Positions 7,792 through 17,128 are shown, numbered from the stretch's first letter. The stretch: DNA of 45,929 bases from Clostridiales bacterium (GCA_021201535.1 JAJQEU010000088.1:1-45929); one strand, 5' to 3'. The notes: generated from the letters alone by a model not told the origin. Numbers and translations: made by a program.

Positions 7792-9207
7792 GTCTTTCCC
7801 TGTCTCTCCTCCTGCCTTTATCATGTTCCGTTTCTCTGATCATGCTATGTATATCTGAATTGATCCAGTAATTGTCGTCCATTCCCTCTGTATTCTCCTT
7901 CTGAAACAGAATTCGAATCGTCAGGATCAGAATCTTTATATCCATCCCGTAGGAATAATTATATATATAATAGAGATCGTATTTAATCTTATCTTCCGGC
8001 TCTGAATTGTAACGACCGTAAATCTGTGCATATCCGGTCAGTCCGCCCCTCACCCGCAGCCGCTCGGAAAACTCGGGAATACGCTCGGTGTATGCCCTGA
8101 TGAACTCCATTCTCTCCGGTCTCGGTCCTACCAGGGACATCTCTCCCTTCAGAATATTGACCAGCTGCGGCAGTTCATCAAAGTGAATATTTCGTATCAC
8201 TTTACCGACTCTGGTCACTCTGATATCCAGCTTTGTCGTCAGCTGTATTCCGTCTTTTTCCGCGTCCGTCTGCATACTTCGAAATTTATACATGCGGAAC
8301 GGCTTTCCGCCCCGCGTCACTCTCTCCTGTGAATAGATAACGGGCCCCCCGTCGTCCAGTTTGATCGCAATCGCAATAACCGCCATCGCCGGGCTGAATA
8401 AAGCCAGCATAAAAAGTGAGACCGCGATATCCGTCAATCTCTTTGCAGCCGCCTGCATACCCGTGATCTCAAGCTTCGGATAACGCAGCAGAAGCTTATC
8501 GTGCAGCTGCATGACAGAAGCATTCTGAATGTAGATATCCGACACCTTAGGGACACTGTAACACTCAATCCCCCGGCTCATGCAGAATTTAATCATGGAA
8601 TTCCTCACATCCACGGGAATATCTCCCAGAAACACAATCGAAGAAGTCTGCACGGCATTTGTAATGGCTTCCAGGCCGACCGAATACTCCATCGACCGGC
8701 TGATTTTAAAAAACAGGTTTATCGTATTATTGATCCTGGTGAACTCTGTCTCATCCTCACGGTTTCCGTATATAAAAACAGCTTCCCTGCAAAACTGGAA
8801 CTTCTCATAGATCCTGTAGCAGAAAAGAATCCAAAGCAGTCCGATCAGGCTCTCCAGAATCACGGACAGCATAAAAAGAAATACCACTCGTTTCATGAAA
8901 AGGGAAGTAAAAATCACCGCAAAACAGCCAACAATAAAGTTCAGACAAACCGAACCCAGAAAAAATCCGAAAATAAGATCTAAGATCCTCCTCTCCCCGA
9001 TCCGAAAAGATTCGAAGCAGAAAAGAAGTACAAAAAAAACAGACAATAGCACAGGCAAAGCAGATATATCGCTGTATCGCTAACATCAAAACGCATCATA
9101 TGCCATATATCATTCAGAAAAAGGACGGTATAGGCCAAACCATAATATAATAAAAACATTACTGCAACGGAAGACCACTTTACAATCAAAAATTTATTAC
9201 TGTTCAC
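7772..9207 (-). CDS. Polyprenyl-phosphate sugar-1-phosphate transferase, split by a frameshift
   Basis: The catalytic part is clear: KLDDGGPVIYSQERVT, GGKPFRMYKFRSM and HFDELPQLVNILKGEMSLVG with PRPE, the bacterial sugar transferase (WbaP/CpsE) signature. This enzyme primes polymer synthesis by loading a sugar phosphate on undecaprenyl phosphate. The frame holding it (7772-9058) opens only at a TTG inside a membrane helix. The missing N-terminal helices (NSNKFLIVKWSSVAVMFLL and onward) lie in another frame from a GTG at 9207 with GGGGCAGAA upstream. The two join cleanly if one T is added to, or the ribosome slips back one base on, the eight-T run at 9032-9039. The gene is either phase-variable, translated by a -1 shift, broken, or mis-sequenced. 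It heads the operon. Confidence 0.85.
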
Positions 9208-9299
9208 TTCTGCCCCACTTCTCACGCAAATATCCGTAAAAATATCAGATTGTTCCTATTCACGTGAAATTTCATGATCATTATGTGATTTCCGCTAAA

Positions 9300-9328
9300 A
9301 TCATACACTTTTCGAAAGCATTTGTCAA
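9300..9328 (-). promoter_or_regulatory. Promoter of the polysaccharide operon
   Basis: On the minus strand, TTGACA (9323-9328) and TATGAT (9300-9305) are separated by exactly 17 bp. Transcription would begin near 9293, about 85 bp before the first gene's GTG start at 9207. This is the best sigma-A type match in the left half of the window. Confidence 0.8.
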
Positions 9329-9368
9329 TCCTTACAAATCTGATTCATATCTTTACAATTCTTTACAA
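9329..9368 (-). promoter_or_regulatory. Three phased 9-bp direct repeats, likely regulator sites
   Basis: On the minus strand the motif TTGTAA(A/G)GA occurs at 9360-9368, 9350-9358 and 9329-9337, all in one orientation. Start-to-start distances are 10 and 21 bp, so all sites face the same side of the helix. The last copy abuts the -35 box of the operon promoter. This layout suits an activator or repressor. The adjacent divergent helix-turn-helix gene is an obvious candidate regulator, by inference only. Confidence 0.55.
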
Positions 9369-9399
9369 AATCGATAAAAAAGATAAAAACTGATACCGG

Positions 9400-9427
9400 T
9401 TGACTTTCCTTTTCTTTCTGGTATTAT
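9400..9427 (+). promoter_or_regulatory. Promoter of the helix-turn-helix gene
   Basis: TTGACT at 9400-9405 and TATTAT at 9422-9427 with a 16-bp spacer. They lie just ahead of an AGAGAGG ribosome binding site (about 9439-9445) and the ATG at 9454. It is divergent from the polysaccharide operon promoter. Confidence 0.75.
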
Positions 9428-9453
9428 AAAAACAAAAAAGAGAGGTGCCTGCC

Positions 9454-9807
9454 ATGAATGAGACAGAAAAGAAAACCATAGATATTTTTCGCCGGAATCT
9501 GCTGGCGCTCCTGTCTCAGGAGCCCGGCATTTCCATGCGGCGCCTGAGTCAGGACATTCATGCATCCGACAGCTATATTCAAAAGGTTCTGACCAACAAA
9601 ACCAATCCGTCTTTCGATAAGATTGATTCTCTCGGTGCATATTTTCATCTTCAGGGATGGGAGTTGTTTTATGATTTTGAGGACACTGCATCGGATTCTC
9701 TCGCGATCATACAGCTGATCAATACACTTCCGCCGGCTCTGCTTCCTCTTGTAAGAGAATATATGCAGTTTCTCCTGGATCAGTATAACCGCATCAACAC
9801 TCTATAG
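9454..9807 (+). CDS. Small helix-turn-helix (XRE-like) regulator
   Basis: 117 residues from ATG 9454, chosen for the AGAGAGG site upstream; a GTG at 9445 is in frame but lies on the ribosome binding site. Residues about 10-60 form a helix-turn-helix of the Cro/CI class: ISMRRLSQDIHASDSYIQKV is the recognition unit, followed by NPSFDKIDSLGAYFHL. The remaining C-terminus is short, helical and leucine-rich (LPPALLPLVREYMQFLLDQY), perhaps for dimerization. It is transcribed divergently from the polysaccharide operon and shares its control region, so it may act there or on itself. The ligand or signal is unknown. Confidence 0.8.
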   Translation: MNETEKKTIDIFRRNLLALLSQEPGISMRRLSQDIHASDSYIQKVLTNKTNPSFDKIDSLGAYFHLQGWELFYDFEDTASDSLAIIQLINTLPPALLPLVREYMQFLLDQYNRINTL

Positions 9808-9857
9808 GGAGAAAATCTGCCGGATACAGAGTATCAGCTGCTCCGGACTCTCCTTTT
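9808..9857 (+). terminator. Probable terminator after the regulator gene
   Basis: Two nested stems, GGAGA with TCTCC (9808-9812, 9849-9853) and CCGGA with TCCGG (9820-9824, 9842-9846), are followed by TTTT. The loop is long, so this is a modest candidate. It lies directly after the TAG stop. Confidence 0.45.
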
Positions 9858-9893
9858 CTTTCATATGAAAAGAAAACAGATGAAAACCGACTG

Positions 9894-10397
9894 CTATCGG
9901 ATAATATTCCCGATAATACCATAAGAAATAATCGTCATGATCACTGCTGCCAGACAGATTCCGCATAACTCCGCCACAATCGCTTTTTTTACATCCATAT
10001 CCAGCAGCGCAGCGACCAGAGAGCCTGTCCATGCTCCTGTCATCGGAAGCGGGATACCTACAAAGAACAGCAGACCGATAAACTTATAGTTCTCTATCTG
10101 TCCTCTTCGGTTCATCGCCCGGTTTTCCAGCTTTTCCACCAGAGGCGCAAACAGCTTTGTGCGTCTCAGCGCCGCAAATATTTTCTTAATAAAGATCAGG
10201 ATAAACGGAATCGGAATAAAATTCCCGATCGCGCTGATCAGTATCCCCTTCCACATCGTGACATCCAGAAGACTCGCCGCCAGGATGCCGCCCCTCAGTT
10301 CCAGTATAGGAAAGAGGGAAATAATAAACACAACGGCCTCACGCGATACATGTTCGCCCAGTGGGCTGTTGACAAACCAGTTCACAAGACTTTGCAT
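9894..10397 (-). CDS. COG2426 small membrane exporter-like protein
   Basis: 167 residues, strongly hydrophobic, with about four to five membrane segments. The phrases FPILELRGGILAA, GNFIPIPFILIFIKKIF and FVGIPLPMTGAWTGSLVAAL match the family called small multidrug export protein (COG2426, Pfam PF06695). These proteins resemble DedA proteins and are widespread in Firmicutes, but their substrate has not been firmly shown to my knowledge. The gene starts 22 bp after hisC and is probably the last gene of that transcript. Confidence 0.85.
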   Translation of the reverse strand: MQSLVNWFVNSPLGEHVSREAVVFIISLFPILELRGGILAASLLDVTMWKGILISAIGNFIPIPFILIFIKKIFAALRRTKLFAPLVEKLENRAMNRRGQIENYKFIGLLFFVGIPLPMTGAWTGSLVAALLDMDVKKAIVAELCGICLAAVIMTIISYGIIGNIIR

Positions 10398-10418
10398 AAT
10401 CGGTATTCCTCTCTCACA

Positions 10419-11480
10419 TTATCTGTGTTTCAGATAGTTCTCCAGAAAATCCAGAAATATATCCATCTCCTCATCCGTCCCGACCGTGATGCGCAGATAA
10501 TCATCGATCCGCGGTTTCGGGAAATATCTCACATAAATATCCCGCTCGCGCAGCGCCTCAAACAGTTCCTTCGCCGGACAGCTCTCATGCGAAACAAAGA
10601 TGAAATTGCTTTTGGAGTCGCGGAAAGAAAATCCGAGCTCTCTCAGGCGTATTTTGACGCGCTCTCTGGTCGCGACGATCTTCTGAATGGTTTCATCAAA
10701 ATAAGCTCTGTCCTGTATGGACGCCACGCCCAGCTCCAGAGCCGTCTGGTTCATCGTATAGGAGTTGAACGAATATTTGACATCATTCAGATATCGGATC
10801 AGCGCCGGGTTCGCCATGGCAAAACCGATGCGCATGCCCGCCAGAGACCGCGATTTGGAAAAAGTCTGAACCACGATCAGGTTGTCATACTTTTCCAGAA
10901 GAGGCAGAGCCGATACCGCGCCGAAATCCACATAAGCTTCATCCACGATCACGATCACATCCGGATTATGGCGCAGAATATCCTCAATCTCCTCCTGCGG
11001 GCACTCCACACCCGTCGGCGCATTGGGATTCGGGAAAATAACGCCGCCGTTCTCCCTGTAATAATCCTGCGCAACGATATTGAAATCCGCGTCCAGCGCC
11101 GGCGTCTCATAGGGAATGCGAAAGACATCCGCCCACACATCGTAAAAAGAATATGTAATATCCGGAAATAAAATCGGTTTCCGACTGTTAAAAAAAGTCA
11201 GAAAACACATCGCCAGAACGTCGTCCGAACCAACGCCGACAAACACCTGCTCTTCGGAAAGTCCCTTATCCTGAGCGATGGCTTTCACCAGCTTTGACGC
11301 GGACGGATCCGGATATAAACGCATCCGGTCCGGATCCATCTCCCGCAGCGCCCGCTCCACGCCGGGAGCGGGCGGATAGGGATTCTCATTGGTATTTAAT
11401 TTGATCATTCCGGGTTTATTCGGCTGCTCGCCCGGCGTATACGGGGTCACACGCCGAATATTTGATTCCCATGCTCTCAT
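10419..11480 (-). CDS. hisC: Histidinol-phosphate aminotransferase
   Basis: 353 residues, the normal length. It is a fold type I PLP aminotransferase: KLNTNENPYPPAPGVERAL near the start is the HisC substrate signature, VDEAYVDFG binds the cofactor ring, and QTFSKSRSLAGMRIGF holds the PLP lysine (SKS). It converts imidazole-acetol phosphate and glutamate to histidinol phosphate, the seventh step of histidine synthesis. HisC enzymes can also transaminate aromatic keto acids. The start has AGGAGATAGAT upstream. The rest of the his operon is not in the window, though a PHP-family histidinol-phosphatase-like gene lies at 30112-30915. Confidence 0.93.
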   Translation of the reverse strand: MRAWESNIRRVTPYTPGEQPNKPGMIKLNTNENPYPPAPGVERALREMDPDRMRLYPDPSASKLVKAIAQDKGLSEEQVFVGVGSDDVLAMCFLTFFNSRKPILFPDITYSFYDVWADVFRIPYETPALDADFNIVAQDYYRENGGVIFPNPNAPTGVECPQEEIEDILRHNPDVIVIVDEAYVDFGAVSALPLLEKYDNLIVVQTFSKSRSLAGMRIGFAMANPALIRYLNDVKYSFNSYTMNQTALELGVASIQDRAYFDETIQKIVATRERVKIRLRELGFSFRDSKSNFIFVSHESCPAKELFEALRERDIYVRYFPKPRIDDYLRITVGTDEEMDIFLDFLENYLKHR

Positions 11481-11566
11481 ATCTATCTCCTGTCATGCAA
11501 GCCGCGACCCTTCACCACGAAAGGTCCGTCAGTCGGCCGTACATCCTGAATCTCCATCAGCTCTGT

Positions 11567-12403
11567 CTACAGCCCGGCAAGAGTCTCTGCCGCCTTGTCC
11601 AGATAGAGATTGTCCGCCTTATGGAACAGCCCGGCATCCGCCAGCTCCGCGTAGGACGGATCCAGAGGCATCTTGCCGAGAACCTCCAGTCCCATCTGAG
11701 CCGCCGCCTCGTCAATATGGCTCTCACCAAACACCTGTATCTCTTTGCCGCAGTCCGGACAGACGAGATAGCTGTAGTTCTCTATAAGGCCGAGGACGGG
11801 AATATCCATCATCTCCGCCATATGATATGCCTTTTTCACGATCAGCTGCACCAGCTCCTGCGGCGACGTCACAATGACAATGCCGTCCACAGGCAGAGAC
11901 TGAAATACAGTCAGCGGCACATCTCCGGTTCCCGGAGGCATGTCCACAAACAGATAGTCGAGATCGCCCCAGACCACGTCAGACCAGAACTGTTTTACCG
12001 TTCCGGCAATGACCGGCCCTCTCCAGACAACCGGCGCTTCCTCATCCTCCATCAGCAGATTGACCGACATGATTTTGATGCCGTCCGGAGACTCGATCGG
12101 ATCGATGCCCAGCTCCGTCCCCGTTGCCGGGCCGTGAATGCCGTACATTTTCGGAATGGACGGCCCGGTGATATCTGCGTCCAGAATGCCCACGGCATAA
12201 CCTTTTTTCCGCATCGCCGTCGCAAGCGAGGCGGTCACAAAGGACTTGCCCACGCCTCCCTTTCCGCTGACGACGCCGATCACTTTCTTAACAGATGAGT
12301 ATGCGTTCAGTTCCTCCAGCAAACTCTGCTGCCCTTCGCAGCCGCCATTCTCCTGTGCGGAACAATTTCCTGCGCTCGCACATCCGTCACAACTACTCGC
12401 CAT
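11567..12403 (-). CDS. Mrp/Nbp35-type Fe-S cluster carrier ATPase
   Basis: 278 residues from ATG 12403, chosen for the AGGAGG site 8 bases upstream. The N-terminus is cysteine-rich (C5, C8, C14, C22), giving C-x2-C-x5-C. This recalls the N-terminal cluster site of Nbp35. Next comes the deviant P-loop VVSGKGGVGKSFVTASLAT (about 44-62), then DADITGPSIPKMYGI and DYLFVDMPPGTGD, typical of Mrp/ApbC. A second CPDC pair lies near the C-terminus and is the conserved cluster-binding pair of the family. The protein should bind and pass on [4Fe-4S] clusters in the cytosol. Its neighbours (hisC, mtnA) give no specific target. Confidence 0.92.
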   Translation of the reverse strand: MASSCDGCASAGNCSAQENGGCEGQQSLLEELNAYSSVKKVIGVVSGKGGVGKSFVTASLATAMRKKGYAVGILDADITGPSIPKMYGIHGPATGTELGIDPIESPDGIKIMSVNLLMEDEEAPVVWRGPVIAGTVKQFWSDVVWGDLDYLFVDMPPGTGDVPLTVFQSLPVDGIVIVTSPQELVQLIVKKAYHMAEMMDIPVLGLIENYSYLVCPDCGKEIQVFGESHIDEAAAQMGLEVLGKMPLDPSYAELADAGLFHKADNLYLDKAAETLAGL

Positions 12404-12493
12404 TTCATTTTCCTCCTGATTTGTCACTTATATTTTACAGTCAGACCTGCGTATGCAGGGATTCAATATATGACCTTCTGTCCTGTATGATTC

Positions 12494-13585
12494 TCATTTT
12501 TTCTGCGCAGCATTCTTTTTCGCAAAAATTTCCCTGAGGGACTCCGTATACGGCGCCCGTGCGATACCGTACTCCGTCACAATTCCCGCGATCAGCTCAT
12601 GATCCGTCACATCAAAGGCGGGGTTAAACACCTTCACACCCTCCGGAGCCATGCGCTCCTGATACCACATCTCGGTCACCTCCTCCGGATTCCGCTGCTC
12701 GATCCGGATCTCATTGCCTGTCGGCGTATTCAGATCGATCGTCGAAGTGGGGGCCGCAATATAGAAAGGCACATGATAGAGCTTCGCGACAGCCGCGACG
12801 ACAGATGTCCCGATCTTGTTCGCCGTATCGCCGTTGGCCGCCACGCGGTCACAGCCGACAAAGATCGCGTCAATCCAGTTGTTGCGCATCACGGTCGCCG
12901 ACATATTGTCACAGATCAGCGTCACATCCACGCCGGAAGACTGCAGTTCAAAAGCGGTCAGCCTGGCTCCCTGCAAAAGAGGTCTGGTCTCATCCGCAAA
13001 AACGCGGAAATGGTAGCCCCTCTCCTGCCCCAGATAGATCGGAGCCGTGGCGGTTCCGTACTTGCTGGTCGCCAGCTTGCCGGCGTTGCAGTGCGTGAGA
13101 ATGCCGTCGCCCGGCTTTACGAGCGTCAGACCGTACTCCCCGATCGCACGGCACACACGGATATCCTCCTCCTGAATCTCAACAGACTCCTCCTTCAGGA
13201 GCTGTTTGATCTCAGCCACGGATTTATCCGCATTCTTCAGAACGACCTGTTCCATCCGGTTCAGCGCCCAGGAAAGATTCACCGCCGTCGGGCGCGAGGA
13301 ATCCAGGTAATCCTTCTGTTTTTTGAATTCCGCATAGAAAGAATCATAGTCATCGGCCATGATTCCCTTCGCCAGAACATAGATACCGTAGGCTGCCGCC
13401 ACGCCGATGGCGGGCGCGCCGCGAACCTTCAGCAGATAAATCGCGTCCCATATCTCCTGCGCTGTCTTTAAAGCAATGATCTCCGTCTTTGCAGGCAGCT
13501 TCGTCTGGTCAATGATCACGACCGCGCTGTTCGCATCGTCTAAAGAGACGGTATCGTAATCCATAATGTTTTTTGTATTCTGCAT
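12494..13585 (-). CDS. mtnA: Methylthioribose-1-phosphate isomerase (eIF2B-alpha family)
   Basis: 363 residues, full length. Family marks are [40 protein letters not shown] (active-site Cys in HCNAG), CDNMSATVM and [20 protein letters not shown] (catalytic Asp in GCDR). It isomerizes 5-methylthioribose-1-phosphate to the ribulose form, in methionine salvage or in the dihydroxyacetone phosphate shunt that disposes of SAM by-products. No other mtn gene is nearby. The N-terminus (about 30 residues) and the AAQKK tail are ordinary. An AAGGAG site precedes the ATG. It follows glmS by 53 bp and may be co-transcribed. Confidence 0.93.
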   Translation of the reverse strand: MQNTKNIMDYDTVSLDDANSAVVIIDQTKLPAKTEIIALKTAQEIWDAIYLLKVRGAPAIGVAAAYGIYVLAKGIMADDYDSFYAEFKKQKDYLDSSRPTAVNLSWALNRMEQVVLKNADKSVAEIKQLLKEESVEIQEEDIRVCRAIGEYGLTLVKPGDGILTHCNAGKLATSKYGTATAPIYLGQERGYHFRVFADETRPLLQGARLTAFELQSSGVDVTLICDNMSATVMRNNWIDAIFVGCDRVAANGDTANKIGTSVVAAVAKLYHVPFYIAAPTSTIDLNTPTGNEIRIEQRNPEEVTEMWYQERMAPEGVKVFNPAFDVTDHELIAGIVTEYGIARAPYTESLREIFAKKNAAQKK

Positions 13586-13638
13586 AATTTCTCCTTGTGA
13601 CAGTTCCTTTCTTCACGTTTACGCGCTGACACACACAG

Positions 13639-15504
13639 CTACTCCACCGTCACGCTTTTGGCAAGATTCCTCGGTTTATCCACGTCCAGGCCGCGCGCCA
13701 GACTGGTATAGTAGCCGAGCAGCTGCAGCGGAATGACCGCCAGGCTGGCCGCAAAATGAGGATCTGTCTTCGGGATATACACTGTAAAATCCGCCGTATC
13801 CTCAATCACATAATGTCCGTAGCTGGTCAGCCCCATCAGGTAAGCGCCCCGGGCCTTGCATTCCACCATGTTGCTGACCGTCTTCTCATACAGGTCATCC
13901 TGTGTGAGCACGCCGATGACTAAAATATGATCCTCAATCAGGCTGATCGTGCCGTGTTTCAGCTCTCCGGCCGCATATGCCTCTGAATGAATATAGGAAA
14001 TCTCCTTCATCTTCAGACTGCCCTCAAGACTGACCGCATAGTCCAGCCCCCGCCCGATAAAGAAAATATCATGCGCGTTCGCGAACTTGGACGCAAACCA
14101 CTGCAGGCGCTCCTTCTCCGTCAGAATCTGGCTGATCTTATCCGGAATCGTCTGAAGCTCCTCCAGCATCTTTACATACGGCGCATCCTCCAGCGTCCCT
14201 CTCACATATCCGAAGTGCATGGCCAGCAGATAGGATGCGATCAGCTGTGTGCTGTATGCCTTGGTCGTGGCAACCGCGATCTCCGGACCGGCAAGCGTAT
14301 AAAATACATAATCCGCCTCCCGTGCGATGGATGAACCGACCACATTCACGATCGCCAGCGTTTTGATGCCGTTCTTCTTTGCCTCCCGCAGGGCGGCAAG
14401 AGAATCCGCCGTCTCGCCGGACTGAGAAATCACGACAACCAGGCCATTCGGATCCAGGAGCGGTTTCCGATAGCGAAACTCCGAAGCCAGCTCCACACGA
14501 ACCGGAATACGCGCGAGGTCCTCGAACACATACTGCGATGCCATCCCCACATGCCAGGCCGAGCCGCACGCCACGATGCAGATCTGTGAAATATCCCGGA
14601 TCACCTCATCCGTAAATCCCACCTCAGACAGATCGATGCGGGGCACTCCCTCCGCATCCTTCACAACAGAACGGATCGTGTCCGCGACTGCCTTCGGCTG
14701 CTCATGGATCTCTTTCATCATAAAATGCTCATATCCGCCCTTCTCAGCAGCCTGAGCATCCCACGTGATCTCCACAGGTTCTTTGAATATCTCATCTCCG
14801 TCGATATTATAAAAATGTACATCCCCCGCCGTCAGCCGGGCCATCTCCATATTTCCGATATAATAGACATTTCTCACATAATTTAAAATAGCCGGTACAT
14901 CGGAGGCGACATAGGACTCACCCTCCCGCACACCAATGATCATCGGACTGTCTTTTCGCGCCACCCAGATCTCACCCGGATAATCCCGGAACATCACCGC
15001 CAGAGCATAGGAACCGCGCACGCGAACCATCGTCTTGGCAAGCGCGTCGATCGGTCCGACCTGGTATTTATGGTAATAATAATCCACCAGTTTCACCGCA
15101 ACCTCGGTATCTGTCTGAGAATAAAAGGTATATCCCTTGCGGAGCAGCTTATCCTTCAGTTCCTGATAATTCTCAATAATGCCGTTATGTACGCCGGCCA
15201 CACCCGGGGCATCTGTAACCAGCTTCTCGCTGCTGTGCGGATGGGCATTGATCTCGGACGGCTCCCCGTGGGTCGCCCAGCGCGTATGTCCGATACCGCA
15301 GCAGCCGATCATCGCATTCCCGTCATCCGTCTTCTCCGCCAGCTTCCGCAGACGTCCCTTTGCCTTTACCACCTCAATGTCTCTGTCTCCGTCCCGAACC
15401 GCGAGCCCCGCAGAATCATAGCCGCGGTACTCCAGCCTGGACAGGCCGTCCAGCAGGATCGGCGCTGCCTGTTTCTCTCCGATATATCCGACAATTCCAC
15501 ACAT
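13639..15504 (-). CDS. glmS: Glutamine--fructose-6-phosphate aminotransferase
   Basis: 621 residues from ATG 15504; the frame is open 40 codons further up, but the start MCGIVGYIG places the catalytic Cys right after Met, as the class II amidotransferase mechanism requires. The glutaminase half shows GHTRWATHGEPS and NAHPHSS. Two SIS domains follow with ACGSAWHVGMAS and ISQSGETADSLAALREAKK. The C-terminus is the conserved-type DKPRNLAKSVTVE. The enzyme makes glucosamine-6-phosphate for peptidoglycan and surface sugars. I looked for the glmS ribozyme in the 232 bp upstream and did not recognise its conserved core or cleavage site. Confidence 0.96.
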   Translation of the reverse strand: MCGIVGYIGEKQAAPILLDGLSRLEYRGYDSAGLAVRDGDRDIEVVKAKGRLRKLAEKTDDGNAMIGCCGIGHTRWATHGEPSEINAHPHSSEKLVTDAPGVAGVHNGIIENYQELKDKLLRKGYTFYSQTDTEVAVKLVDYYYHKYQVGPIDALAKTMVRVRGSYALAVMFRDYPGEIWVARKDSPMIIGVREGESYVASDVPAILNYVRNVYYIGNMEMARLTAGDVHFYNIDGDEIFKEPVEITWDAQAAEKGGYEHFMMKEIHEQPKAVADTIRSVVKDAEGVPRIDLSEVGFTDEVIRDISQICIVACGSAWHVGMASQYVFEDLARIPVRVELASEFRYRKPLLDPNGLVVVISQSGETADSLAALREAKKNGIKTLAIVNVVGSSIAREADYVFYTLAGPEIAVATTKAYSTQLIASYLLAMHFGYVRGTLEDAPYVKMLEELQTIPDKISQILTEKERLQWFASKFANAHDIFFIGRGLDYAVSLEGSLKMKEISYIHSEAYAAGELKHGTISLIEDHILVIGVLTQDDLYEKTVSNMVECKARGAYLMGLTSYGHYVIEDTADFTVYIPKTDPHFAASLAVIPLQLLGYYTSLARGLDVDKPRNLAKSVTVE

Positions 15505-15736
15505 ATGTTCGTTTTCCTTCCCTGCGTCTGTATCAGTCTGTATCGCGGAAAATGCTTTCTCATCATACTTCAAAACAGAATCTTCCGCATGTTTATAAAC
15601 CAAAGTCAAACTACAATTTAACACAAATAAACCGGTTAATCAACACCCCCTTATCATTTTCCTTCATAATTATGTTTTCAGACGGTGAGCGCAGTAAGTG
15701 CACAGATCTGCCGGATTGTTCCGATTTTTAACTAAT

Positions 15737-17038
15737 TCAGCTCAACTCCCCGATTCGCGATACGCCGACATAAATCTGTGAAATTTTGTACCAGGTCGGG
15801 AAATCTACCACTCCGTTCGCGGGCAGATCAAAAATGCGCTGAAACGTCTGCACTGCCTCGCGTGTCCTCTCCCCGAAAATTCCGTCCGCAGATACAGTCG
15901 GAATCGCCGGATAGGACCTGGAAATCACGGCGAGCTGTTCCTGCATCTGCCGCACTTTGGCTCCGGTGGATCCGACGGTGAGATCCGTCCCGGGCCAGGA
16001 GGACGGGATACCGGATATTTCCTCCGCCGTGTTAATATATATACTGCTTCCGTAATAATAGCGCAGGATCTGAATCGCCGAATAGCCACGGTCGCCCAGA
16101 TATTTGGATCCCCACTGCGACAGCCAGTTCGGGCAGGAAACCTGCTGCCCGTCGCAGTATTGCGCCAGAATCGGCTGAACCACATTCGGACGCGACAGAT
16201 AATTGGTAAACATCTCATCCACGATCTGAGAGATGGATGAAAAAATTGTCCGTCCGTATGACCATTTCTGATCGTAGGCCGTGGAACTCGTCACCGTGAA
16301 ATCGAATCCTTTTCCCCTGTACCATTCGCTGTACACGCGGTTTAAAGTGAAGGACTGAATCGCGAGGATATTCGCCCGCAGCGTCGCGTCCGGCCAGGTC
16401 GAATAGATCTCGCTGGACGCCACATTTTTTATATAATCCTTATAACGCACATAGTAATCCTTCGCCGTGGCATCCGAAGGCACACCGTCATGCACCACAA
16501 TGTATTCCGGTATCACGACCCTGCTCAGGACGATCTCCCCGCTCTCGTTCATCGGCTTGACCTCATCCTCGGCGATCTTCGGAGGAAAATCCCCCCAGAG
16601 CGTGTTGGGCGGAACGACAATATTTTCCTCACCCTCCTCACCAGAGACCTCCAGAGGCTGCATGATCACGGGCTGGATGGAGAGCTCATCCGGAAAAACC
16701 TCCACGTCCGCGATCTCCACCGGTCGGTAGCCATCCGCCTCCACCCGTATCGTGTATTGGGCGTAAGGCTGCGGCTGACCGGGCTCCATGGAATATTCCG
16801 GCGGAGGCGCCTGCAGAGTAAGGGTTTCACTCTGACCGGAGCTGTCTGTCCGGATGTCCTCCAGAAGAGAGGTGCCGTCGTATATTCGAATTCTTGCGTT
16901 GGTGACCGGCTGAATGGCGATCGTCGAAGTGACGTCGACGCGCAGGGTGCCGCGATCTGTGGATTCAGATTCCCGCGGTGAAACCGCGGTCTGTTGTGAA
17001 GAAACATCCTGTTGTAAATCAGAATAAAAATCCCGCAT
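15737..17038 (-). CDS. SpoIID-like protein with C-terminal peptidoglycan-binding domain
   Basis: 433 residues from ATG 17038, chosen for GCGAGGACTTCTT upstream; no ribosome binding site precedes the ATG at 17062. Order of parts: a carboxypeptidase-regulatory-like beta domain (about 35-120), a central SpoIID/LytB-like region with LRANILAIQSFTLNRVYSEW, SSTAYDQKWSYGRTI and ILAQYCDGQQVSCPNWLSQW, and a PG_binding_1 domain at the end (GSTGAKVRQMQEQLAVISRS through DGIFGERTREAVQTFQRIF). No signal peptide is visible, which is odd for a wall-active protein. SpoIID itself is a lytic transglycosylase of engulfment; whether this relative is catalytic is not clear. It may act on the wall or spore cortex. 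Confidence 0.8.
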   Translation of the reverse strand: MRDFYSDLQQDVSSQQTAVSPRESESTDRGTLRVDVTSTIAIQPVTNARIRIYDGTSLLEDIRTDSSGQSETLTLQAPPPEYSMEPGQPQPYAQYTIRVEADGYRPVEIADVEVFPDELSIQPVIMQPLEVSGEEGEENIVVPPNTLWGDFPPKIAEDEVKPMNESGEIVLSRVVIPEYIVVHDGVPSDATAKDYYVRYKDYIKNVASSEIYSTWPDATLRANILAIQSFTLNRVYSEWYRGKGFDFTVTSSTAYDQKWSYGRTIFSSISQIVDEMFTNYLSRPNVVQPILAQYCDGQQVSCPNWLSQWGSKYLGDRGYSAIQILRYYYGSSIYINTAEEISGIPSSWPGTDLTVGSTGAKVRQMQEQLAVISRSYPAIPTVSADGIFGERTREAVQTFQRIFDLPANGVVDFPTWYKISQIYVGVSRIGELS

Positions 17039-17089
17039 AAGAAGTCCTCGCAATATCTGCATTTACACTATCCTATGCGGATATAATAC

Positions 17090-17128
17090 AAAAAGAACCG
17101 GCAAACACCTATATTTTTTTGCCAGTTC
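17090..17128 (-). terminator. Intrinsic terminator or attenuator before the SpoIID-like gene
   Basis: On the minus strand an 11-bp stem (17118-17128 with 17095-17105, one G-U pair) is followed by TTTTT at 17090-17094. It lies about 50 bp upstream of the SpoIID-like start and about 130 bp beyond a first terminator after ilvE. It may be a second ilvE terminator or control read-through into the SpoIID-like gene. Confidence 0.65.

Noticed and set aside
11481-12298. Long plus-strand open frames opposite hisC and mrp
   Set aside because: They are antisense to clear conserved genes, have His/Arg-rich composition and no ribosome binding site.
15505-15736. Possible glmS ribozyme upstream of glmS
   Set aside because: No recognisable ribozyme core or cleavage-site motif was seen on the minus strand; the region contains only AT-rich leader and weak promoter-like hexamers.
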